From: CAVVEQ01 sp963747315
Lineage (GTDB): Bacteria; Chloroflexota; Anaerolineae; Anaerolineales; Anaerolineaceae
Assembly: GCA_963747315.1 (NCBI GenBank)
Contig: CAVVEQ010000013.1
Location: forward strand, 682,001-746,000
Direction: 5' to 3'
DNA: 64,000 nucleotides
Below, piece by piece: positions 26,050 to 33,409 of this stretch. A program made the position numbers and the translations under genes. Below the pieces are notes generated by a model. It was not told where the DNA came from and searched no databases. It saw nothing but the letters and a program-made list of their open reading frames with translations. The stretch's first letter is position 1. Every line of letters starts with the position of its first letter.

Positions 26050-27513
26050 TTATTGCTCCGATCCGGGATTTTTCATAAGGGCTCTGGTTCCGTACTTAAT
26101 CCTTTTATTGCCTTCCTCACTAAAGCGGTGGCTTTGATGAATGTGCTCCGCTTCCATGAGAACAGTATGAGCGAGATCACGGTTGCCATCTGCGAGAAGA
26201 TGCGTTGCAAGATGTTGGAGGTGTTGGGTGGCTTTGTCAATATCCCCCCCCTCAACTTCCTTTCGCGCATTTTCATGCATCCGGTAGAGGGTCAACCGGG
26301 CCATCGCTTCTATTATAGCAATAGGTGGCGATTCTTTGTCCAGATTTTGCACAACTTCTTTTTTTAATTCTATCGGTAATCTTTCAATCCCAATTGCCTT
26401 TGTCGGGATTTCCATTTTCACTTTTCCAGTAGTCAGTACTAAATGATCCGCCTTCTTTGATAATGGATGGATCGCAAATTCCAACAATACCGAGAGATTA
26501 TTATCATAACAGATGCTGCCCATGTTCATCGGTGCCCCAGGGTCTATGGGGGTAATGTCAGGTGATAAACGGAAAGCGTAAGCAAGCTCCACTTCTGAAT
26601 CATTGGTGAAATCGTAGGTAACATTGTGGGCATATACGCGTACGATAGCGCTCAATCTTTGATCGAAGAACTTCGAAAGATCCTTTGGATTTGAAATAAA
26701 ATTAGCATTCCCTCCGCTTATGGTTGCCAGTTTATCCAGAAAAACGTCGTTCCATTCATGTCCAACCCCAAGAGCATGGATCGTGATCCCATCCTCTGCG
26801 CATTTCGCTGCCATGTCAAAGCATGCTTGCTCATCCCCGTATGTTTGTCCATCCGTAATGAGGATCAATTGTTTTACAGAAGAAGAAAGCGAACCGTTGT
26901 TGAGAGCGTTTATCCCTGCTTCCAATCCCTGAAATATTTCTGTCGCACCCGAACAGCGGATGCCGTGGATCTTGCTTTCACACCGATTTATATCGGAGGC
27001 ATGGGTCGGTTGAACAACGGTTTCGGCTTTATCGCTGAACGCGACCACGGAGACCAGGTCATCCTGGCGAAGTTGGCGGATGAGGTTCACAGTATTGGTT
27101 TTTACGATATCCATCCGTGTTCCCGCCATGGAGGTCGATTTATCGATCACAATACAAATATTAATGGGAGGGTAGCGGGTAGGATCGAATTTCGCGGTGC
27201 AATTAAGATCTAAAAGCACATACAGCATTTGTTTTTCGGCAAGCATTGGAATAGCAGTCCGGCTGTATTTCGCCTTTATGGATACCTCGGGACCGGTGTT
27301 ACGCGCAGGGAGGGAAGAATCATATTTCTTTCGTTTAATTTCATTATTGAGGGTATCGTATGCTTCTTGTATAAGCAGGAATTGTTCTTTCGCGCCGGGA
27401 TCTGGATTGGCATCCGGATGCAGTCGCCTGGCAGCATCAAAGTATGCTGTACGGATTTCATCTGCAGATGCATCCTGAGGCAAACCTAGCAGACTGTAAT
27501 AATCAGATCCCAT
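26050..27513 (-). CDS. J-domain fused to von Willebrand factor A domain
   Basis: The 487-residue protein has an unusual architecture. Residues 1-68 are a DnaJ J-domain (DYYSLLGLPQDASADEIRTA, with the HPD motif in LHPDANPD). Residues about 110-290 are a VWA domain with an intact metal site: DKSTS, GATEI and LITDG. Residues about 300-487 form a beta-rich then helical region as in VIT/VWA-type proteins (AMARLTLYRMHENARKEVEGG). It suggests recruitment of DnaK to a VWA-bound client or complex. It lies eight bases after a PP2C gene and five before an FHA gene. No membrane segment or signal peptide is seen. Confidence 0.88.
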   Translation of the reverse strand: MGSDYYSLLGLPQDASADEIRTAYFDAARRLHPDANPDPGAKEQFLLIQEAYDTLNNEIKRKKYDSSLPARNTGPEVSIKAKYSRTAIPMLAEKQMLYVLLDLNCTAKFDPTRYPPINICIVIDKSTSMAGTRMDIVKTNTVNLIRQLRQDDLVSVVAFSDKAETVVQPTHASDINRCESKIHGIRCSGATEIFQGLEAGINALNNGSLSSSVKQLILITDGQTYGDEQACFDMAAKCAEDGITIHALGVGHEWNDVFLDKLATISGGNANFISNPKDLSKFFDQRLSAIVRVYAHNVTYDFTNDSEVELAYAFRLSPDITPIDPGAPMNMGSICYDNNLSVLLEFAIHPLSKKADHLVLTTGKVKMEIPTKAIGIERLPIELKKEVVQNLDKESPPIAIIEAMARLTLYRMHENARKEVEGGDIDKATQHLQHLATHLLADGNRDLAHTVLMEAEHIHQSHRFSEEGNKRIKYGTRALMKNPGSEQ

Positions 27514-27521
27514 TTATTCTT

Positions 27522-28427
27522 TCAAGTCAGAATTTGCACCAACACCACGCTAATATTATCTGGTCCGCCTGCAGCGTTGGCAGCTTTGGTTAATTCATGG
27601 CAGGCAATCGAAGGATTGGGTGAATTCTTTACAATTCTGAAAATATCTGCTTCGGGAACAACCCCCCAAAGACCATCGCTGCAAATTAATAGAGACCCGG
27701 GATGTGGTATTTGGAAGGTATCGATATCCGGTCTGTACGGTTCTGCTTGGCCGATCGCCCGGTATAGTACATTCCTTTGCGGATGGTTAGAAGCTTCATC
27801 TTCATTGATCTGCCCTAATTCAACCAATCTGTGAACCAGGGAATGGTCCTGGGTGATCGCATGCATCCTTCCATCCGGGTATAAAAAGTATGCACGCGTA
27901 TCTCCAACATGTGCCACAGTAACCTGTTCGCCGAGAATCAGGGTAGCTGTTAATGTGGTTCCTCCCCCTGGAGCCCGTTTAACCACAGCCTGTTGGGCTT
28001 CCAGCATCCCTTTTTCCATCATTTCCTGCAAACTTTCAGAGGGGGTTTGCGGAACGATCCCGAGAAATGGCATATAAAGCTTGGAAAGCACAAATTGTGA
28101 AAATGCGCGAATGGCAACCCCGCTTGCTACTTCGCCATGCATGTGACCTCCCATGCCATCGGCAACGATAAAAATCCCAAATGGAAGTTCAATATTGCCG
28201 TCAGCCAGGATGGAATTCAAAGCGAAGATCGAATCTTCATTGTGCTCGCGTTGTTTACCCACTGATTGAGCAGTTCCGACCATCAACTGAATGGGTTTAA
28301 GGGTAACAGAAGAAGTGCTGACTGCTTTCAGTTGTTCTTCAGATAATGGTGCAGTTTGAACATCGGAAAGGAATTGCCTCTTCTTACCGAATATTTTATT
28401 GACGAGGTCTTCGAATGATTTTGCCAT
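27522..28427 (-). CDS. PP2C-family serine/threonine protein phosphatase
   Basis: The 301-residue protein has the PP2C metal-binding motifs: QREHNEDS, IVADGMGGHMHGEVAS, VAHVGDTRAYFLY, TQDHSLV, LLICSDGLWGVV and GGPDNISVVLV. About 50 N-terminal residues are extra. It would dephosphorylate targets of the kinase encoded immediately upstream (19-base gap). It is cytoplasmic. AAGGAA precedes the ATG. Confidence 0.93.
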   Translation of the reverse strand: MAKSFEDLVNKIFGKKRQFLSDVQTAPLSEEQLKAVSTSSVTLKPIQLMVGTAQSVGKQREHNEDSIFALNSILADGNIELPFGIFIVADGMGGHMHGEVASGVAIRAFSQFVLSKLYMPFLGIVPQTPSESLQEMMEKGMLEAQQAVVKRAPGGGTTLTATLILGEQVTVAHVGDTRAYFLYPDGRMHAITQDHSLVHRLVELGQINEDEASNHPQRNVLYRAIGQAEPYRPDIDTFQIPHPGSLLICSDGLWGVVPEADIFRIVKNSPNPSIACHELTKAANAAGGPDNISVVLVQILT

Positions 28428-28446
28428 TCTGTCACGTTCCTTCCGG

Positions 28447-30330
28447 TCAGGTCATCAAAGCATAGAGGATATGATCAGAACTACCGATGTAAATCACATC
28501 ATTACAAATCACAGGAGTGCCTGTGATCGGTCCCTGAGTTGCAAATTTCCAGCGCAGGCGACCGGTGCGGTATTCAATGCAATATAGGTTGCCATCCGCT
28601 GATCCACAATACAATGCATCCTTATAGATCACCGGCGAACCGCTCACCTGGTGTTCGGTTTTAAATCTCCAAATCTCTCTCGCGTTAGCGCCATCCACGC
28701 TGTAAATATAGCCGTCCGCTGAGCCAATAAATACGAGGTTATCAGCAACACAAGGGGAGGAAACGGACCCCTTCCCCATCCTGAATTTCCAGATCACCCA
28801 TCCCGCCTTGGCATCAAGGGCGTAGAATAATGAATCTATGGAAGCAAAATACACCAACCCCTGGTTGATGACAGGCGAAGAAGTGATCCCCCGTTTTGCC
28901 TTGAAACGCCATTTGGTTTGACCGTGAAAATCGACGCAGAAAAAGTCGCCAGTCTCGCATCCGAAATAGATCGAATCCTGGGTAATGTATGGAGAAGATC
29001 GTATCGGCCCACCTGCATCCACCGACCAGGTTTTCCTGTTGGATAGTATATTTACGGCGCTTAATGACCCGTCGTCAGAACCGATAAATATATGCCCCTC
29101 CGCCACTTTGGGCGAACATCGGATTGGACCTTCAGTATAGAATGACCACGCTTGTTTACCGGTGCGTGCGGATACTGCATACAACCTCTGATCTTCGGAC
29201 CCAAAATAAACAACCCCGTCATTTACTGTCGGCTTTCCAACGATCCCGCCTTCTGATGGAAACTTCCAAAGGAATTTACCCTCGGATGCATTGATCGCAT
29301 AGAGGTTGTTATCATAGGTGCCCACGTAAACATTTCCGTTATCGAATACTGGTGCTCCTCGGATCTCATCTTCGGTTTTAAATGTCCAAAGTGGTTTGAC
29401 TGCCTGCTCGGAAACGATCGGTGTGGTTGCACCGATGGCGATCCGTGTTAGTGCCCCCGTTTTCTTGGCAGCCCCCATCAAGGCTTCTTTCATTGCCTCC
29501 ATGGATTGAAATCGATCTTCCGGATTGTATTGCAGTGCTGTTTCAACTACAGCTTCAAGTTCGGGTGAAACGGCTGGGTTTGTTTTCCGAATTGGTCGCT
29601 CATTAAAAGTGAACGGTGCTTCCAGGCGTGGATCGCGATGAGTTAGAAGATGGTGCAACGTAGCGCCTAATGAATAAATATCTACAATCGGCGTTGCCTC
29701 ACCCCTGTACTGTTCAGGTGGAGAATACCCTTCGGTACCGATCATGGTTCCTTTTTGTCCTTGCTTAAAGACCTTCGCGATTCCAAAGTCCACCAGCATG
29801 ATATGGTTCTGCTGGTTCACCATGATATTCGACGGTTTCATATCCCGAAAAACGATTGGTTCTGGTTTGTGGCTATGGAGGTATTGAACTACGTCGCAGA
29901 GTTCAATCGCCCAGGCGATCACCTGATCCTCGGGCATGAACCCTGTGATATCCGAGAGCATGGCTTCGAGGTCTTTTCCATGAACATATTCGATCACCAG
30001 GTAGGATTTATCATCAAAAGTAAAGTAATCGAAGATCTTGGGAATCGATGGATGGGAGAGTGTGACTAGAATATTTGCTTCCCGTTCAAAGTTTTGAACT
30101 ATCGTTTTCCTGATCAGCGGATCAGGAGCGGAATTGATCATTTCTTTGACAGCGACAAGCTTGATTACATTAGGAAAATGGAGGTCCCGAGCCCTGTAGA
30201 CAGAGCCCATCCCGCCAACTCCGATGACTTCCTGGATAGCATAACGATCTACGAGAACATACCCTCCCTGCAACTGTTGAACAGGTTGAGAATTGTCGCT
30301 GAAATTTTGTGTACTCTGATTTTGGTCCAG
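28447..30330 (-). CDS. Serine/threonine protein kinase with C-terminal eight-repeat PQQ-type propeller
   Basis: Kinase domain: GVGGMGSVYRA loop, catalytic Lys in LVAVKEM, VFRDMKPSNIM and VDFGIAK. The HRD His is replaced by Phe. The C-terminal ~310 residues hold eight repeats of about 40 residues with W-(K/S/R)-F ... G-P-I ... SP ... I-Y-x-G-S-x-D-x-x-L-Y-A, a PQQ-like beta-propeller. No TM segment separates kinase and propeller, so both are cytoplasmic, unlike PASTA kinases. Start: the first ordinary start codon is TTG at 30273 with no Shine-Dalgarno, but CTG at 30330 has GGAGGG five bases upstream and opens DQNQSTQNFSDNSQPVQQ; I favour CTG. First gene of a seven-gene operon. Confidence 0.87.
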   Translation of the reverse strand: MDQNQSTQNFSDNSQPVQQLQGGYVLVDRYAIQEVIGVGGMGSVYRARDLHFPNVIKLVAVKEMINSAPDPLIRKTIVQNFEREANILVTLSHPSIPKIFDYFTFDDKSYLVIEYVHGKDLEAMLSDITGFMPEDQVIAWAIELCDVVQYLHSHKPEPIVFRDMKPSNIMVNQQNHIMLVDFGIAKVFKQGQKGTMIGTEGYSPPEQYRGEATPIVDIYSLGATLHHLLTHRDPRLEAPFTFNERPIRKTNPAVSPELEAVVETALQYNPEDRFQSMEAMKEALMGAAKKTGALTRIAIGATTPIVSEQAVKPLWTFKTEDEIRGAPVFDNGNVYVGTYDNNLYAINASEGKFLWKFPSEGGIVGKPTVNDGVVYFGSEDQRLYAVSARTGKQAWSFYTEGPIRCSPKVAEGHIFIGSDDGSLSAVNILSNRKTWSVDAGGPIRSSPYITQDSIYFGCETGDFFCVDFHGQTKWRFKAKRGITSSPVINQGLVYFASIDSLFYALDAKAGWVIWKFRMGKGSVSSPCVADNLVFIGSADGYIYSVDGANAREIWRFKTEHQVSGSPVIYKDALYCGSADGNLYCIEYRTGRLRWKFATQGPITGTPVICNDVIYIGSSDHILYALMT

Positions 30331-30466
30331 TGTTTCCCTCCAATATTCCCTATCGATTAATAAAATTTTTCCTTCAGGGGGGACCTGATGTAATGATTAT
30401 ATGCAAACCTATATGGCTTGGCAAGTTACAGTCTTGAAAGCTGAAAAAGATACGAATCTGAAAATC

Positions 30467-30934
30467 TTACTCTGGCGTAGGAGTAATGATCGGCGCCAGG
30501 AACTCCGCAGCCGCCCAACCAACCCGATCGGATTGATAGGTGCCCTCCAATTTCCACCAGGTGTATCCATCCATCACTATCGGCCCATCGATTACTAAGA
30601 ATACTTCGTTTTCAGAAGCAACAGCTTCTGTCTTGGCAGCGGAGCCAGGTTCGCTGCGCAAGCGTAACCCTGTCCCGCCAGTTCCGGTTACTTGTACATA
30701 CACACCCACGGCCACTCCATCCAGTTCAACGGGAATATTCATTACAGGTGTCTGAATTGTTTCCCTATTTCCACTCTCTAATGTTCGGGTAGGGGCTGGA
30801 ATTATTCTAACCTCAGGCGTAGGGGTCCAGGCTATAGCGCCAGGTGGAAACAGCAGCTTAATTACCAATCCTAACCCGACAACCAACACCAGAGTGAAAA
30901 CAATCGCGATTATGGTAGAGATGGTTTTATTAAT
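30467..30934 (-). CDS. Membrane-anchored SH3-like (SH3b) domain protein
   Basis: The protein has one N-terminal membrane helix, a Thr/Pro-rich linker and a bacterial SH3 domain (about the last 95 residues: GTGLRLRSEPG, FLVIDGPIVMDGYTWWKLE, VGWAAAEFLAP). SH3b domains often bind peptidoglycan. Choice of start matters. GTG at 30889 has no ribosome site and truncates the helix. ATT at 30934 has GAGAGG five bases upstream and gives MNKTISTIIAIVFTLVLVV, a full helix (155 residues). It is divergent from the kinase at 30998. The 106 bases to the next gene hold nothing I recognise. Confidence 0.72.
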   Translation of the reverse strand: MNKTISTIIAIVFTLVLVVGLGLVIKLLFPPGAIAWTPTPEVRIIPAPTRTLESGNRETIQTPVMNIPVELDGVAVGVYVQVTGTGGTGLRLRSEPGSAAKTEAVASENEVFLVIDGPIVMDGYTWWKLEGTYQSDRVGWAAAEFLAPIITPTPE

Positions 30935-30984
30935 GTTTACCTCTCGTCAGCACAATTATAGGTGATTGTGAATATTTGAGATGT

Positions 30985-30990
30985 TATAAT
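30985..30990 (+). promoter_or_regulatory. -10 element giving a leaderless transcript
   Basis: TATAAT at 30985-30990 lies seven bases before the ATG at 30998; no Shine-Dalgarno is present. The same 63-base gap must also hold the divergent SH3 gene promoter. Confidence 0.55.
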
Positions 30991-30997
30991 TTTTTCT

Positions 30998-32017
30998 ATG
31001 TCCCCTGCTGAAAAATTGGATCGAATCATCGGAGGTCGTTATAAGATTTTGGATCTCGCCGCACATGGAGGCATGGCTGATATTTTTCTTGCCTGGGATA
31101 AGACACTCGAACGCCAAGTTGCCATCAAAATTCTTGGAATTGATTACTCTCATGATGAATCTTTCAAATCTCGGTTCATTTTCGAGGCCAAAGCCGCTGC
31201 AAACCTCTCTCATATAAACATAGTAACCGTGCATGATTTTGGTTTTGAAAATGGCAGTCCTTACCTGGTTATGGAATATATTACAGGAACGGATTTAAAA
31301 TCGATCATATTGGAACAGCGGAAATTACTTACCAGAGATGCGTTACCCCTGATTTTGCAGGCTTGTGCTGGAATTGGCTATGCGCATCGCACCGGACTGG
31401 TTCATTGCGATGTTAAGCCGCATAACCTGATCGTTTCCCGGGATAAGCGTCTTAAAGTTACAGATTTTGGGATCGCACGTGCGCTTTCTTCGATCAATCC
31501 TGATGAGGCGAGCGACGTGGTGTGGGGATCTCCAATATATTTTTCGCCAGAGCAGGCATCCGGATTGGCCCCCTCACCCGCATCGGATGTTTATTCCTTG
31601 GGTGTTGTTCTTTATGAATGCCTGACAGGTCAAACGCCTTTCTTCTCAGAGGATGTTTCGGAATTAGCGCTGATGCATCGCGAAAAACCTCCTTTGCCTC
31701 CCAGATACCTCGATCCGGAAATACCTGATCCCCTTCAAAAGATCATTCTGCGTGCATTATCAAAGGAACCAGCATCGCGCTATCGCAACGGTGACCAATT
31801 GGGTCGGGTAATGCAATCATTTTGCGATCAAGCCAAATTATCTACCCCCTTTTCCATGTTCACTACTGATTCAAGCCTTGGCGGTGGGGAACAAAATATT
31901 GCCAGCGGAATCGATTGGGTGACGATAGGTTTGGCATTCCTGGCGTTATTTGTGCTCGGGGGATTGATCCCCTTCTGGTTTTATATTATTTTGCGCTATG
32001 GGAATATCTTTACTTGA
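30998..32017 (+). CDS. Serine/threonine protein kinase, non-RD type, one C-terminal TM
   Basis: The 339-residue kinase has AHGGMADIFLAWD (Gly loop), VAIKILG (Lys), VHCDVKPHNLIV (HCD instead of HRD), VTDFGIARA and SPEQASG. A single TM helix lies at about 308-333 with only a few residues after it, so there is no external sensor domain such as PASTA repeats. It is followed by rpe with overlapping stop/start (TTGA), and sits in a block resembling prkC-rpe-rpmB-yloU-yloV-recG. No phosphatase gene is directly beside it; the PP2C at 27.5 kb may serve it. Confidence 0.9.
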   Translation: MSPAEKLDRIIGGRYKILDLAAHGGMADIFLAWDKTLERQVAIKILGIDYSHDESFKSRFIFEAKAAANLSHINIVTVHDFGFENGSPYLVMEYITGTDLKSIILEQRKLLTRDALPLILQACAGIGYAHRTGLVHCDVKPHNLIVSRDKRLKVTDFGIARALSSINPDEASDVVWGSPIYFSPEQASGLAPSPASDVYSLGVVLYECLTGQTPFFSEDVSELALMHREKPPLPPRYLDPEIPDPLQKIILRALSKEPASRYRNGDQLGRVMQSFCDQAKLSTPFSMFTTDSSLGGGEQNIASGIDWVTIGLAFLALFVLGGLIPFWFYIILRYGNIFT

Positions 32018-32688
32018 TAATAAATCGTAAACAATCTTACATTTCCGCATCAATTCTTGCAGCTGATTTCCGGAACCTGGAAAAAGAGGTCAGGGCAGCT
32101 GAATCTGCTGGCGTGGATAATATTCACATCGATGTGATGGATGGCGTCTTTGTTCCGAATATTTCCATGGGACCCATTATCGTCGAAACTTGCAGGAAAA
32201 TTACCAACCTACCGCTCGATGTTCACTTGATGATTATTCATCCTGAAAAATATATTGATACGTTTCAACAAGCAGGTGCTAATAGGATCAGTATCCACAT
32301 CGAAAATAATCCCATCGCAAATGAAACATTGGAAAGAATTCGAACATTGGGTTGCAAGGCTGGATTGGTATTAAATCCTGAAACCGTAATAGACGAGATC
32401 GAAGGCTGTATCAAGTTGGCTGACTTTTTTTTGATTATGACAGTGAACCCTGGTTTCGGCGGTCAATTATTTATGAATGAAACCCTTGAGAAAATTTCCA
32501 AACTGCATGAAATAATATTCAAGTTGGGATTGGGGCAGTTCATTCAAGTGGACGGGGGTATCAATGCTAACACTATGCGTGCCTGCTACAATGTGGGAGC
32601 GAGGGATTTCGTTGCGGGGAGTTCCATCTTCAATCACTCGCGAGGCATTCAACAAGCGATTTTGGAAATGCGTGAGTCAATTAAATAA
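32014..32688 (+). CDS. rpe: Ribulose-phosphate 3-epimerase
   Basis: The 224-residue TIM-barrel protein begins YISASILAADFRNLE and has HIDVMDGVFVPN, LDVHLMI, MTVNPGFGGQLF, VDGGIN and GSSIFN. It interconverts ribulose-5-phosphate and xylulose-5-phosphate in the pentose phosphate pathway. The start is TTG at 32014, overlapping the kinase stop as TTGA; earlier in-frame ATG codons lie deep inside the kinase gene. Length agrees with the family. It ends at a bidirectional terminator. Confidence 0.92.
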   Translation: MIINRKQSYISASILAADFRNLEKEVRAAESAGVDNIHIDVMDGVFVPNISMGPIIVETCRKITNLPLDVHLMIIHPEKYIDTFQQAGANRISIHIENNPIANETLERIRTLGCKAGLVLNPETVIDEIEGCIKLADFFLIMTVNPGFGGQLFMNETLEKISKLHEIIFKLGLGQFIQVDGGINANTMRACYNVGARDFVAGSSIFNHSRGIQQAILEMRESIK

Positions 32689-32690
32689 AG

Positions 32691-32710
32691 AAAGCGGCGC
32701 ATACCGCTTT
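32691..32710. terminator. Hairpin between rpe and rpmB ends
   Basis: AAAGCGG (32691-32697) pairs with CCGCTTT (32704-32710) over a six-base loop. The minus side continues CTTTATTTAATT, so it should end rpmB transcription. Confidence 0.6.
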
Positions 32711-32728
32711 CCATGGGTTAAGCGTATT

Positions 32729-32911
32729 CTACTCACTCTTGGATAGTGTGCGAATGCATTTTGCGCAGAGTGTTTTCTGCACTTTGCGTCCCTGCACCAT
32801 CATGGACACTTTTTGAAGATTTGGGCGGAATTTTCGGTTGGTTGAACGGAGGGAGAAACTCCGGTTATGACCGAAGGTGGTTGTTTTTCCGCAGTTTTCA
32901 CACTTTGCCAT
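32729..32911 (-). CDS. rpmB: 50S ribosomal protein L28
   Basis: The 60-residue protein starts MAKCENCGKTTTFGHNRSFS and has the L28 core RSTNRKFRPNLQKV and a C-terminal CAKCIRTL. Two CxxC pairs make it the zinc-binding form. ATG 32911 is preferred: GAGAGG lies ten bases upstream; a TTG two codons earlier (32917) is possible. It is transcribed opposite to rpe and the Asp23 gene, as in the Bacillus arrangement. Confidence 0.92.
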   Translation of the reverse strand: MAKCENCGKTTTFGHNRSFSLRSTNRKFRPNLQKVSMMVQGRKVQKTLCAKCIRTLSKSE

Positions 32912-33029
32912 TGCCAAATATCCTCTCTTGCACTAAACTTAATCGCTTGTGGCCTGAATTGCCAGCAACGGAGTTTACCACACAACGTAACTATTTTCAA
33001 GAAGTACCGTTTTATCACAAGGATAAAAT

Positions 33030-33387
33030 ATGGCTGAGATAAAAAAGTCCCTTGGAAACATTTATATGTCCCACTACGCGCTGGCAACAATAGCCAGTGA
33101 ATCGGCGCTGGAATCCTATGGTGTAGTTGGGATCACCGGCAAGAATGTTATGAATGGGATCGCCAAGGTTCTTGTTAAAAGATCCCACTCTTGGTGTGAA
33201 TGTTGAATTTGATAACGAGAGCCTGGTCATTGATATCTACGTGATCATCGAGTACGGGACTCGCGTCCAATCCGTAGCCAACAGCGTTTCAGAAAACATC
33301 AAATATCAAATTGAAAAAGCCACTGGAATAACCGTATCCCAGGTAAATGTCCATGTTCGCGGTTTGAGGATCAGCTACACGGATTAA
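33030..33387 (+). pseudogene. Asp23/Gls24 (DUF322, YloU) family protein, frameshifted
   Basis: The first frame from ATG 33030 (AAGGA upstream) reads MAEIKKSLGNIYMSHYALAT and VVGITGKNVMNGIAKVLVK. The second gives DPTLGVNVEFDNESLVIDIYVIIEYG to VHVRGLRISYTD. Removing one A of the AAAA run at 33177-33180 joins them as VLVKDPTLGVNV; the length is 119 codons plus one base. Asp23 proteins are small envelope-stress or membrane-associated proteins. It precedes a FakA-like gene as in the yloU-yloV pair. Probably a sequence error rather than decay. Confidence 0.83.
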
Positions 33388-33409
33388 TAATCTCAGGAGT
33401 TTATTGAGC

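Noticed and set aside
24177..30330. Type VI secretion or defence island
   Set aside because: No secretion, nuclease, toxin or phage genes are present; only the kinase-phosphatase-FHA core resembles the T6SS control module.
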